Assembly: GCA_022818135.1 (NCBI GenBank)
Contig: JAFMSR010000008.1
Coordinates: 33,312,655 to 33,376,654 of the forward strand
DNA from: Saxidomus purpurata
Lineage: Eukaryota; Mollusca; Bivalvia; Venerida; Veneridae
Reading direction: 5' to 3'
DNA: 64,000 nt
Made by a program: the position numbers and the translations under genes. The stretch's first letter is position 1. Every line of letters begins with the position of its first letter. Below are positions 42,272 to 54,275 of this stretch, piece by piece. The notes below the pieces were generated by a model that saw nothing but the letters and a program-made list of their open reading frames with translations, searched no databases and was not told the DNA's origin.

Positions 42272-44687
42272 TATCCCCCCCGCCAAAGGTGAAGGGGATA
42301 TTAGAAATGCCCTTCGTCCGGCCGTCCGTCTGTCCATCCGTCCGTCCGTCCGTGCGTCCGTCCCAATTTTGTCCGAAGCATAACTCCAAAAGTACTTGAG
42401 CGATTTTCTTCAAACTTCATACACTGACAGAGCACATTGGGAGGAAGTGCAGTGTGTAAGAAAAATAACTCTACCTTGCCTACTTTTAGAGTTATTCCCC
42501 TTTTATCAGATTTACTTGAAAAACTTTGTCCGGAGCATAACTCCAAAAGTACTTGAGGGATTTTCTTCAAACTTAATACACTGACATAGCACATTGGTAG
42601 GAAGTGCAGTGTGCAAGAACAATAACTCTACCTTGCCTACTTTTAAAGTTATTCCCCTTTATCAGATTTACTCTAAAAGTTTTGTCCGGAGCATAACTCC
42701 AAAAGTACTTGAGGGATTTACTTCAAACTTAATACACTGACATAGCACATTGGTAGGAAGTGCAGTGTGCAAGAACAATAACTCTACCTTGCCTACTTTT
42801 AGGATATTCCCCTTTATCAGATTTACTTGTCCGAAGCATAACTCCAAAAGTACTTGAGGGATTTTCTTCAAACTTAATACACTGACATAGCACATTGGTA
42901 GGAAGTGCAGTGTGCAAGAACAATAACTCTACCTTGCCTACTTTTAGAGTTATTCCCCTTTATCAGATTTACTTTAAAAGTTTTGTCCAGAGCATAACTC
43001 CAAAAGTACTTGAGGGATTTACTTCAAACTTAATACACTGACATAGCACATTGGTAGGAAGTGCAGTGTGCAAGAACAATAACTCTACCTTGCCTACTTT
43101 TAGAGTTATTCCCCTTTATCAGATTTACTTGTCCGAAGCATAACTCCAAAAGTACTTGAGGGATTTTCTTCAAACTTAATACACTGACATAGCACATTGG
43201 TAGGAAGTGCATTGTGCAAGAACAATAACTCTACCTTGCCTACTTTTAGAGTTATTCCCCTTTATCAGATTTACTTGTCCGAAGCATAACTCCAAAAGTA
43301 CTTGAGGGATTTTCTTCAAACTTAATACACTGACATAGCACATTGGTAGGAAGTGCAGTGTGCAAGAACAATAACTCTACCTTGCCTACTTTTAGAGTTA
43401 TTCCCCTTTATCAGATTTACTTTAAAAGTTTTGTCCAGAGCATAACTCCAAAAGTACTTGAGGGATTTACTTCAAACTTAATACACTGACATAGCACATT
43501 GGTAGGAAGTGCAGTGTGCAAGAACAATAACTCTACCTTGCCTACTTTTAGAGTTATTCCCCTTTATCAGATTTACTTGTCCGAAGCATAACTCCAAAAG
43601 TACTTGAGGGATTTTCTTCAAACTTAATACACTGACATAGCACATTGGTAGGAAGTGCATTGTGCAAGAACAATAACTCTACCTTGCCTACTTTTAGAGT
43701 TATTCCCCTTTATCAGATTTACTTGTCCGAAGCATAACTCCAAAAGTACTTGAGGGATTTTCTTCAAACTTAATACACTGACATAGCACATTGGTAGGAA
43801 GTGCAGTGTGCAAGAACAATAACTCTACCTTGCCTACTTTTAGAGTTATTCCCCTTTATCAGATTTACTTTAAAAGTTTTGTCCAGAGCATAACTCCAAA
43901 AGTACTTGAGGGATTTACTTCAAACTTAATACACTGACATAGCACATTGGTAGGAAGTGCAGTGTGCAAGAACAATAACTCTACCTTCCCTACTTTTAGA
44001 GTTATTCCCCTTTATCAGATTTACTTGTCCGAAGCATAACTCCAAAAGTACTTGAGGGATTTTCTTCAAACTTAATACACTGACATAGCACATTGGTAGG
44101 AAGTGCATTGTGCAAGAACAATAACTCTACCTTGCCTACTTTTAGAGTTATTCCCCTTTATAAGATTTTCTTTAAAAGTTTTGTCCAGAGCATAACTCCA
44201 AAAGTACTTGAGGGATTTTCTACAAACTTAATACACTGACATAGCACATTGGTAGGAAGTGCAGTGTGTAAGAACAATAACTCTACGTTGCCTACTTTTA
44301 GAGTTACTCCCCTTTATCAGATTTACTTTAAAAGTTTTGTCCAGAGCATAACTCCAAAAGTACTCGAGAGATTTTCTTCAAACTTAATACACTGACATAG
44401 CACATTGGTAGGAAGTGCAGTGTGCAAGAACAATAACTCTACCTTGTCTACTTTTAGTCAAATAGAAAAATATCATACCTATACTGATAATGAACATTAA
44501 TATAATTTTGCAAACCTTCTCTTCATTGCCTTATTCTTTTTCCACTTACTTGAAAACTGTACTCAGCATGACCATAACTATACGGCTTTTTAAGGATTTC
44601 CTCTCACCAAGTAAAATGTACGAAAGTACAACCTTCAGGTAACTTTTTCCTGGCGGGGGGATTAACCATGTGTAACATGGCTCTTGT
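42272..44687 (+). mobile_element. HINE-like element, family F
   Basis: Starts TATCCCCCCCGCCAAAGGTG (palindrome with GGGGATATTA), leader CCGTCCGTCTGTCCATCC. Sixteen or so ~148-bp core units (GCATAACTCCAAAAGTACTT, CACTGACATAGCACATTGGT, TTATTCCCCTTTATCAGATT). In the middle, blocks of three units repeat with a 448-bp period (identical ORFs at 43030, 43478 and 43926). The 3' end is the hairpin CCATGTGTAACATGG followed by CTCTTGT. All ORFs here are read-through of the core. Confidence 0.85.
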
Positions 44688-44806
44688 TTCAAAAGTATTA
44701 GCGGTATGGCTTTGAAACTTACCATACTTGTTAACCATCATAACCTCCATGTACAGACAAGAGTACATAACTCTGTCAAGGTTTTTGACAGAATTATGGG
44801 CCTATT

Positions 44807-45140
44807 TATACCCCCGAAACGAAGTTTGGGGGGGTATATAGGAGTCACCCAGTGGTTGGTTGGTCGGTCGGGTGGGCTGGTGGTTGGTTGGTTAGGTGGG
44901 CCAGTGGTCAGGCAGTCGGTCAGGCGATCTGTTGCATTTTCCTTGTCTGGAGCATAACTTGAAAACTACAAGTTGGAATTCAATACAACTTCATACAATG
45001 GTCAAGCACATTGAGAGGAAGTGCAGTGCACAGGAACTATAACTTCATCTTGACTCATTACAGAGTTATTGCCCTTTGTTACTTTTCCTTGTCCAGAGCA
45101 TTACTTGAAAACTACTGGTTGGAATTCAATACAACTTCAC
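44807..45140 (+). mobile_element. HINE-like element, family D copy 4, cut by N gap 2
   Basis: TATACCCCCGAAACGAAGTT palindrome, GGTCGGTCGGGTGGGC leader and two core units before the gap. The 3' end is not visible. Confidence 0.8.
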
Positions 45141-45640
45141 NNNNNNNNNNNNNNNNNNNNNNNNNNNNNNNNNNNNNNNNNNNNNNNNNNNNNNNNNNNN
45201 NNNNNNNNNNNNNNNNNNNNNNNNNNNNNNNNNNNNNNNNNNNNNNNNNNNNNNNNNNNNNNNNNNNNNNNNNNNNNNNNNNNNNNNNNNNNNNNNNNNN
45301 NNNNNNNNNNNNNNNNNNNNNNNNNNNNNNNNNNNNNNNNNNNNNNNNNNNNNNNNNNNNNNNNNNNNNNNNNNNNNNNNNNNNNNNNNNNNNNNNNNNN
45401 NNNNNNNNNNNNNNNNNNNNNNNNNNNNNNNNNNNNNNNNNNNNNNNNNNNNNNNNNNNNNNNNNNNNNNNNNNNNNNNNNNNNNNNNNNNNNNNNNNNN
45501 NNNNNNNNNNNNNNNNNNNNNNNNNNNNNNNNNNNNNNNNNNNNNNNNNNNNNNNNNNNNNNNNNNNNNNNNNNNNNNNNNNNNNNNNNNNNNNNNNNNN
45601 NNNNNNNNNNNNNNNNNNNNNNNNNNNNNNNNNNNNNNNN
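45141..45640. other. Assembly gap, 500 N
   Basis: Same placeholder length as gap 1, with the 44-bp satellite on its right edge. Confidence 0.99.
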
Positions 45641-46165
45641 TCACATTGCAGATCTGATGTCGATCTACGATCTAGATCTGCATTATCAAATGCGGATCTG
45701 ATGTCGATATACGATCTAGATCTGCATTCACATTGCAGATCTGATGTTGATCTACGATCTAGATCTGCAATATCGAATGCAGATCTGATGTCGATCTACG
45801 ATCTAGATCTGCATTATCAAATGCAGATCTGATGTCGATGTACGATCTAGATCTGCATTCACATTGCAGATCTGATGTTGATCTACGATCTAGATGTGCA
45901 TTCGCGAATGCAGATCTGATGTTGATCGACGATCTAGATGTGCATTCCCGAATGCAGATCTGATGTCGATGTACGATCTAGATCTGCATTATCAAATGCA
46001 GATCTGATGTCGATGTACGATCTAGATCTGCAATATCGAATGCAGATCTGATGTCGATGTACGATCTAGATCTGCATTTCTTTGAATGCAGATCTAATGT
46101 CGAGCTGCGATCTAGATATGCAGGACGAAGGAATACAGATCTAATGTCGATGTACGATCTCCGAG
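45641..46165. repeat. 44-bp satellite array
   Basis: About 12 units of ~43-44 bp. Each contains GCAGATCTGATGTCGAT, then ACGATCTAGATCTGCAT, so the outer BglII-type AGATCT sites form an inverted pair in each monomer. Units at the right end are the most diverged and grade into LINE-derived coding sequence at about 46165. Related to 4500-4626. Confidence 0.9.
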
Positions 46166-46904
46166 CCAACTTCACAGACTTGAACGCTTTGTGGATCTTT
46201 CGTGAAAGCAATAGGAACTGGGTCTTATTTGAATTGAAATCAGCCGACTCTGATATTTTCTGCAAATCTGTATTAAGCGATACAGCAGCTAAGATCGGAT
46301 GATCAACGATTATACAGAGACTAGTGTCGTCAGCAATGAAACGAATCGTGGAACCAATGCCAAGTACATCATCATTTATATAAAAAATAAAGAGAAGAGG
46401 ACCAAGAATCAAACCCTAAGGAACACCTGCAGTTACAGAGACAATTTTTGGAGAAGATCAAGATAAAACTACCCTTTGCGTTCTACCGGATAGGTAATCC
46501 TGAAACCAATCTAATAGTACACCTGTTTTCCGATGCTCTTAGTTCATGCAATAAGCCAATAATCCTCGGTGTCATACGCGGTCGAACGCCTTGTGATATG
46601 TCGCAGAAAACTGCTCTATTTCTTTGCCTTCATCGAGTGCTTGGCAGAAGGTATTATAGATGGAAACAAGTTAATTGGTCGTGGAGTCGTTTGGAACGAA
46701 CCCAGATTGGAGAGAAGTGATAGTGTTGTGTGTTTGAAAAAAATTGAAGACATGTGTACGTATAATTTTTTCTAGAAATTTGCTAATGGTGCTGAGAAGC
46801 GATATTGGTCTGTAATTCGATACAACGTAAGGATCGTTTTTCTTATATACAGCGCAAACATGAGCTAGTTTCCAATGTGATGGTACCTTTCCGAGGTTAA
46901 AAGA
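46166..46904 (-). pseudogene. LINE reverse-transcriptase remnant, downstream part
   Basis: Read on the minus strand it passes through the RT palm in the right order: GKVPSHWKLAHV, NYRPISLLSTISKFLEKI, LQSGFVPND, LVSIYNTFCQALDEGKE, a KAFDRV-like segment, DYLSGRTQRVV, VTAGVP*G (the conserved Gln is now a stop), LGPLLFIFYIND and ADDTSL (usual FADD box, here IADD). Several stops and frameshifts make it dead. The order matches jockey/CR1-type LINEs. It is cut on the C-terminal side by the 44-bp satellite and on the N-terminal side by the 7.35-kb foldback element; the missing piece lies at 54276-54420. Confidence 0.85.
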
Positions 46905-46927
46905 TGTTTTGAATATGTGTAGGAAGT

Positions 46928-47698
46928 TAGCAGTAGCAGTGAGCAGTAGCAGTGAGCAGTAGCTAAATTATAAAATGTGAAGTTGGCAGTAGCAGTAACA
47001 CAGCAGTAACAGTAGCTTGGCAGTAGCAGTAGCTTAGCAGTAGCAGTAGCAAAATCATAAAACGTGAAGTTGGCAGTAGCAGTAGCTTAGCAGTAGCAGT
47101 AGCACAACAGTAGCAGTAGCTGAGCAGTAGCAGTAGCTTAGCAGTAGCAGTAGCACAGCAGTAGCAGTAGCTTAGCAGTAGCAGTAGCACAGCAGTAGCA
47201 GTAGCTTAGCAGTAGCAGTAGCTTAGCAGTAGCAGTAGCTGAGCAGTAGCAGTAGCTTAGCAGTAGCAGTAGCACAGCAGTAGCAGTAGCTTAGCAGTAG
47301 CAGTAGCACAGCAGTAGCAGTAGCTGAGCAGTAGCAGTAGCTTAGCAGTAGCAGTAGCACAGCAGTAGCAGTAGCTTAGCAGTAGCAGTAGCACAGCAGT
47401 AGCAGTAGCAGTAGCTGAGCAGTAGCAGTAGCAGTAGCACAGCAGTAGCAGTAGCAGTAGCTCAACAGTAGCAGTAGCACAGCAGTAGCAGTAGCTCAGC
47501 AGTAGCAGTAGCACAACAGTAGCAGTAGCTCAGCAGTAGCAGTAGAGTAGCAGTAGCAGTAGCAGTAGCAGTAGCAGTAGCTTAGCAGTAGCAGTAGCAG
47601 TAGCAAAGCAGTAGCAGTAGCAGTAGCAGTAGCAGTAGCAGTAGCAGTAGCACAGCAGTAGCAGTAGCAGTAGCAGTAGCTTAGCAGCAGTAGTAGCT
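46928..47698 (+). repeat. Left arm minisatellite, 17-bp unit
   Basis: Basic unit GCAGTAGCAGTAGCTTA with variants ending CACA, CTGA or CTCA, and local expansion of the 6-bp GCAGTA core near the inner side. The leucine/tyrosine/cysteine-rich minus ORFs 46963-47190 and 47257-47514 are translations of the repeat and not genes. Confidence 0.95.
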
Positions 47699-49299
47699 TT
47701 TAACTATATAAGCAATAATATGAAGTAAAACTCCCAAAATATGGCAGTTCTAAGTTAAAACGTTGCAGAACTATAACATTTATTGTATAATAACAAACGG
47801 GATAGAGTAAATAAATCATTGTACATGTACATGTAAGTGTTATGTTTCATAAAGAAAGAAGAAAAGGTTAACGGGTATAGAATGGTGTTTTCTAAGGTTT
47901 TCTAAGGTTTTGTTTATGTTCCTTTAATTCTGCAATCGATGACCGACTGCTGGTCGAACACTTCCGAATGCTCCAGGTTATCGATAAGTTTCATGACCGT
48001 TCATAACTACGTAATTTAATAATATATTTCTTATATTTTCACTCTTCCCTATTCAACAGCGGAGATTTTCTGTGGTTGGTGTTATTAATCAGTTTCAGTT
48101 GTCAAGTACAAAATTAAATTGTTCTAAGAATCAGGATAAATTTACCAGACTTTCCGTCCTTGATTTCAGAGCTACATTTATATACTTGCTACATTTAAAA
48201 TTGATTTTTTTCTATGTAGATATTTACAATTTACAATGATACAAAGATGTGCATACTGGGCCATGATGTACAAATGTATTTCTTTCCCAATAATTGATTT
48301 CTTATATTACAGTAGAATGAACACCACAATAAAAAGTGATATATTGATTCTATCCTATTAATAATATCATTTAGGAATTGGTGTTAATTTGTAAGACATA
48401 AAATATGTATGTATTTTATTTCGATTCTACAGCGGACTTTTTCGTTGTTGTTAACTAAAAACCAATCGCCTTCGGATATGTTTTGATAATTTCTTTCATA
48501 TCCGTTACAAATCACTGCGCAACCTCTCGTACCTTCATGGTAGCTAATACATTTTGACAATTGCCAAAATGTAGTATCGAGCCCATAAATGTAAAGGTAC
48601 GATCTACGACATGATTTGTAGTCTAAACATATATATTACATGTTTCGATGGTTGCCTTTTGCAGTATCGGAATATCAGTGGAACATTTAGCATTAGTCAC
48701 CGTCAGAAAATGTCGCTGCGCGATTTCCTTTTGTCAAATTACTGTATAAATTAAATCTTATTCCGCCGACTTACCTCGGCACTGGAGCAGTCTACTTAAA
48801 AAGTACAAAAAACACACATGACCTCGAAATCGAACTGTATAATACATCAAGTAATTTTTAGAGCAATCAAGCAATTGCATCTTCATATTTGAATATTGAC
48901 AGTTTGTAAATTGATGATGGAACTCAAAATATTTATTTTATTCGATATAAAGCTGAAAAGGTAATACATGTTTATCAGTGGGAAAGAACTATTAAACAAC
49001 CTCGAGGTTAAGAGGCTTTTTTCTTCTATCAATGTGCATATATGCTTAACAAAACTTGTGACCATGCACACACAGAAGTATCAGTGAGGGCACTAGGCAA
49101 TATTGGTCACTTTAGAAATGATACTTAATTCAAATTTTAAAGATTTTGAAAGTGAAACGTTTAACCCTTCATCTGATTCTTTACTTAAAGAATGTGAGTT
49201 GTGTGCGTTTACACTTTTATAAAAAAGACTATGTATGCATTTGTCAAGAGCGGCTATTATTCTATTCTTTACAAGCAAATAACTACAGTCCGCTGTCGA

Positions 49300-49545
49300 G
49301 TGACTATGCCACTGACTTGAAATCACTGTAAACTCTCAAATTGTACTGACACTGATTGAGGGTTATGGGTTCGAGCTCTCCTACCGACCATGTCTGTTTA
49401 TGTGAGAAAGTTGTCAGTTTCGTACGGGGGATCGGAGTCTAATATTGGTTCTTTCTAGGAACGATGGTCAGGTAAACTGCCCGCCTGTAAACAACTGAAA
49501 TACTGTTGAAAACGACCGTTAAACCTCGAACAAACAAACACAATG
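49300..49545 (+). mobile_element. SINE, family S1 copy 1
   Basis: Degenerate tRNA head with B-box GGGTTCGAGCTC, body GTGAGAAAGTTGTCAGTTTC, GGAACGATGGTCAGGTAAACTGCCCGCCTGTA, ACTGAAATACTGTTGAAAA and an AAACAAACAAACAC tail. Colinear with 51925-52147 and inverted relative to 57413-57570. Confidence 0.75.
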
Positions 49546-51924
49546 GGCCAGAACTAGTTCTTTCATAATTTTGTCTTCGGGGTTATGTTGATAAAAGGCA
49601 GAACGTTATTTCTGAAAAATCCATTTTTGACTATCATTCGACATAATATTTCTTATAGTAGATAAATTCGGATATACATGACTTGTACATGTGCATAGCA
49701 TGTGTGGGGGTCTTGTAAAACACAACAGACACTTTTCCAAAATGTACGAGGTGCATGAAAAGTTTGTAAGTTGATAACAGAACGCAGTTCAGATTTGTTA
49801 CTGATACAAGTATCTTAGAAAACAGCAACATTTCATTGACGATTACAAGGAATATAATTGAACAACAAGTTTTAGCATTTCCAACAAAAAATGCTGATGA
49901 TTACCGTCAGCCGAGTGTTGTACTTCAGTATGAATAGTGGAAAACTGTTGACACCAAGATGAAGAGTGTGCTGTTGACACTAAGATGAATATAATTTTAT
50001 CAAGGTCCGTCCATGAGAGCATTTGTGTTAGCGTATGTTCGTGGATGAGACTACGGCATATCTCTCATCATGCCTATATTACCGAAATGAGCTTTTTGGA
50101 GTCAAAAGTAGAAGAAATTTTACAGTCAATAGTTGCCAAAATTGTTTTGATTGGTTGACGAAAGTGGGTCAACCGCGGCGACCATTCAGATCTGTTTGTG
50201 CGGTTGACCCAGATAGTAATAGCAGTTCTGAATGTGGTGATCCTTGTTTTCTGCCCGGAAAGTACCGTTTGTAATGGGATATATACAGTCCCTTATACTA
50301 ATGTCTGGTACATAGCAAATCAAGGTGCTGCTAAAATCGGCCTGTGTTTACGAAAAAGTATTCGGATCATAGTCTCTTTTTAAAGCTAAAATCTCTGGTT
50401 TCTGATAGACAAAATGTGATCATAAGTTTACTCAATGTGAGTCCGTTACAGGCCTGAAAGATGAGTTTGTTCTCGAAATAAAGTTTTATAAGCACGGGAC
50501 CAGAAACTCTTTTTTTCATGATGGTAATGATTCAGAAACAAAACTTCACAGAATACACCATGCAAATCTCTGCCAATGATTGAACCATTTTACACAACCT
50601 TCACACTCTAAACTGTATCTCGCCTGAAGTCGGTCTGGAGTGATTATAAAAATGTAATGTTTACATGGGTGATTGATGTTTATTCTTGAATCTATATAAC
50701 ATCATCGATTCTTAAAACACGGTCAAATTTTCGAAACAGTTAATGATAACAATGATCATACCTACATCTCATGTAGACTTGTATACATGATTGTGTGCAT
50801 TCTTTGATAAACCTCCTGTGTTATCACACAGTAGGAATTTTACGTGCACGTGAACGAGATATCAAACTATGTAAACTATATAACTGTCCATTCGCTATAT
50901 TAAAGTAAATGTTGCTTAGTTAATACTAGTAAATAGAAAGTTTTTGGGCGAACGTGCGTACAAAATTTATCATAAATCTACTAAGTTCAACTTGATTGAA
51001 TCTCGTTTAATATGAGTCGGGTCACAACTTTGGGTGAAAAAATGGGAGAATTTTCAGTATTAAACGTTTTGCGTAGGAAGTAATGACGACAAAAACATCT
51101 AAAAATTTATATGTGCGTATTTCGGAGATTGAAAGCGGCTAGCACATTGTGTGTTTGGAATAACAATAGGGGCATTTTTGAACAAATTTTGCATGTAAAA
51201 CGTCTATTTTACACCATTGACATTCGACGTCGCGTTCTAGGAAACGAAGTGAAAAATAGAAAAAAGTAAAGAAAGTAAAATACTAACAAAATGATAGAGA
51301 ACCATTATGCAAAATTTCATTACAATCAAAGAAAACTTGCTTTTTGACGTCTGAGAACGTAGTTATCACAGTCGTAAATGAGCCGTGGAGAGTATTCGTT
51401 CGAGTACTAAACGAATGACATTTTTATGATTAGATATTCCTTTTCATTGTTTAAATCATAAACAGTTGCATAGCATTTAGTATGTTTGGAATCCCTGTTC
51501 CATGGCAAGACAATAATAATTTATTTCCACAGGTTTTAATATAAATAACTTCGCCAATGATTATTGATATATATACTTCTTGATTATTCATTGTATTTCA
51601 TAACGCTACAAATTCTTCAATTTTTCGTATGCAAGGGCTCATACATTTTAGACGTTATTAATCCGTGGTGTAATAACTGATCCTCAGCCGCAATCGACCC
51701 GAGTGCTGTGTTGACAACAATACAGAATTACGCAATATATATAATTTAGTTACTGATGACTTCAGTCGGGAAATTTACGTCTACAACAATTTTGTGGAGA
51801 AAAAAAAAAAAATATGTCAACACTCAAATGTACATAGTCGCATTCTCTTCATCGCCATTGAAACAAATGCATGTACATGGAACGTTTAGTACATATGTAG
51901 GGAGGCCCATAATAAGTAATGAAT

Positions 51925-52147
51925 GTGATTGCGGCGTGGTCGGGTCGGTAAGGTAGCTGACTTGTAATCACAATGATCATGAGTTCGAGCCCGGCTACTA
52001 ATCACGACTCTGTGAGAAAGTTTGCAGTTCCATACGCAGGATAAAGGTCTCGTACTGTTCCTTACCAGGAACAATGCTGAGTTCTACTGTCCGCCTGTAC
52101 ATGACTGAAATAGTGTTGAAGAACGGAAGTTTAACTGAAACCTAACC
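51925..52147 (+). mobile_element. SINE, family S1 copy 2 (best tRNA head)
   Basis: Head GCGGCGTGGTCGGGTCGGTA (A-box region) and GAGTTCGAGCCCGGCTA (B-box), then the S1 body GTGAGAAAGTTTGCAGTTCC, ACCAGGAACAATGCTGAGTT, CCGCCTGTACATGACTGAAA. The overlapping minus ORF is an artefact of the antisense tRNA head. Confidence 0.8.
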
Positions 52148-52754
52148 TAAAACATTTACATAATTATCGCGAAAGTGGTTTCTTATAGTGCCGAGTACTA
52201 GCATATTTCTTTCTGACGTACATGTCGTTTGTACATTTTAACGATTCGGTACAAGACTTTCGATTTCAGTGTACGCACATTTACCTATCATGGTTGTTGT
52301 TTCGTTTTCTAAAATCACTGGCAAACTTAGTTTACTTTCAAATCTTTAGCAGATATTTGTACATCGCATTAAATACAATCCCTTTAGTGCAACAAGGTTG
52401 TAACTCATATATTAAAGTAAGAAGGAAATATGACCGTGTTTGTACTAAAGAAAATAGGGTCATATAGACTGTGTATATCGTTTTCATACACAAATTATAT
52501 ATCTATTAAAGGTAAAACAATACATGTAGCACATGTTTCGGAAAACTGGGATTTTTGCGAGTGGTCTGTAAAAAAACTTGAGAATTGATAGAATTTAGAA
52601 AAAACTTTAGAACGATAGAATTTATATTCTATGCATTCAAGAAGCTGCTTCAAAACAAAAAAAACACATTTACTTAGATGTATTCTCGTAAAAGAAGACT
52701 TTGGAACCGTCCTTTAATGAAAACGACGTTTTGAAAAAAAAAAAATTTTATAAG

Positions 52755-52995
52755 GTATAGGGTTATGCGATGATGAAGTGGTTATCGATTTGGATTACCA
52801 ATAATTGTGATTCCCGGTTCACATCCCGGCCTGCGCCATGGACATTTAGAAAAAATGATCAGTGTTTGCCACCCATCTAGATATGAACTGGTTAGAAACC
52901 CGGAGGTAGTCTCGTGCAGATAAGTGTTACACCGTCCGGCACGTTAGAGAGCAAAGGGGTGTTTTCGTAAAGAGCTAAGCTGTGCACGTTATTAC
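52755..52995 (+). mobile_element. SINE, family S2 copy 2
   Basis: tRNA-like head (GATGAAGTGGTTATCGATTTGG; CCCGGTTCACATCCCGG), then the shared block TATGAACTGGTTAGAAACCC-GGAGGTAGTCT and a tail colinear with 35090-35170 (GAGCAAAGGGGTGTTTTC). Confidence 0.75.
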
Positions 52996-53667
52996 ATTGT
53001 ACCAGCGAATGTTCAACATACAAGCAAACCTGTGTTAAGGCTACACATTCAGAGACAAAGATGTGTTTAAACATGTACGTCTTCCAATTCTAACATCACT
53101 GAAATGTTTCTGCACTTTCTGTAGACCCCGGAAAAATTTATTATTTTAAGGCCTGTAATTTACATACATATAACGGGAAGTATGGATTATATTATGGACT
53201 CCTTCCCAAGTCAACTTTACATACGATGTACAAACTTTAGGAAAAACTTTCTTCTTTCACAGTATCTTAATGAAAGAAGTCATACAGTGTCCACTTGACA
53301 GTCTCGTTCCCAGATAACACTAGATTAATTGAATTATTACTTTCGCACCCATCAAATTCAAGCAAAATGTTATTTAAAAGCATATACATGTACATGTAGT
53401 TCATACAGTCATATATGTCACATCATAGCATGTAATTCATAAAATAATCTTTTATTTCCGGGCTCCCCTGACATTCGAGAAATAGTCAAAGGTATGCCAC
53501 TATAATGATTTACATTTTCAATAACATATACTATCATTGAAATCAGACGGACATATCCATACTAAATTGTTATTACTTTATTAGCACCGCGCATTCTGAT
53601 GTTATAAACGCACATCATTTACGTTTATTTATAATGATGATGAATGATGATTTAGAAAACTGAAAAT

Positions 53668-54252
53668 CTACTGCTACTTCTACTGCTGAGCAACTGCTAC
53701 TGCAGAGCTACTGCTACTGCTAAGCTTCTGCTACTGCTACTGCTGGGCTACTGCTACTGCTGTGTTACTGCTACTGCTACTGCTGAGCTACTGCTACTGC
53801 TGTGTTACTGCTACTGCTGAGCTACTGCTACTGCTAAGCTACTGCTACTGCTACTGCTGAGCTATTGCTACTGCTACTGCTGAGCTACTGCTACTGCTGT
53901 GCTACTGCTACTGCTACTGCTACTGCTGTGCTACTGCTACTGCTGTGCTACTGCTACTGCTGAGCTACTGCTACTGCTACTGCTGTGCTACTGCTACTGC
54001 TGAGCTACTGCTACTGCTGTGCTACTGCTACTGCTACTGCTGAGCTACTGCTACTGCTGTGCTACTGCTACTGCTGTGCTACTGCTACTGCTCAGCTACT
54101 GCTACTGCTAGGCTACTGCTACTGCCAACTTCACGTTTTATAATTTTGCTACTGCTACTGCTAAGCTACTGCTACTGCTGAGCTACTGCTACTGCTGTGC
54201 TACTGCTACTGCCAACTTCACGTTTCCTACTGATGAGCTACTGCTACTGCCT
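53668..54252 (-). repeat. Right arm minisatellite, inverted copy of the left arm
   Basis: CTACTGCTACTGCTGAG/TGTG units, the reverse complement of those at 46928. Shorter than the left arm by about 190 bases. CCAACTTCACGTTTTATAAT (54125) mirrors the left-arm spacer. Confidence 0.95.
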
Positions 54253-54275
54253 ACTTCCTACACATGTTTTGAATA

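Larger units (their letters stand above)
47699..53667. other. Interior of the foldback element
   Basis: About 6 kb of AT-rich sequence with three SINEs (49300-49545, 51925-52147, 52755-52995). The longest plausible reading is + 50035-50274 (79 codons, with a CQNCFDW and a CAVDPDSNSSSECGDPCF cysteine-rich end), which has no start context or homology that I can defend. No DDE-transposase, RT or helicase motif was seen. The element therefore looks non-autonomous. Confidence 0.5.
46916..54264. mobile_element. 7.35-kb foldback (TU/FB-like) element with minisatellite arms
   Basis: Perfect 12-bp inverted ends TGTGTAGGAAGT (46916-46927) and ACTTCCTACACA (54253-54264), flanked by direct TGTTTTGAATA (11 bp; 46905-46915 and 54265-54275). 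Immediately inside are two long inverted arrays of GCAGTAGCAGTAGC-type minisatellite, 46928-47698 and 53668-54252. Both arms also share a spacer AAAACGTGAAGTTGGCAGTA close to the outer end (twice each), which proves they are true inverted arms. Removing the element and one target copy rejoins a LINE RT frame (..NPLYNLFKT + SFNLGKVPSHW..). Long arms made of short tandem units recall Drosophila FB and sea-urchin TU transposons (established families). No transposase recognised in the interior. Confidence 0.85.

Noticed and set aside
45011..45832. 273-codon open frame across N gap 2
   Set aside because: Undetermined bases plus HINE core and 44-bp satellite translation.
46963..47514. Leu/Tyr/Cys-repeat proteins on the minus strand
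   Set aside because: Direct translation of the 17-bp/6-bp minisatellite arm; no independent coding signal.
50035..50274. 79-codon cysteine-rich ORF inside the foldback element
   Set aside because: No acceptor/donor pair, start context or family match; noted only as the best open stretch of the interior.
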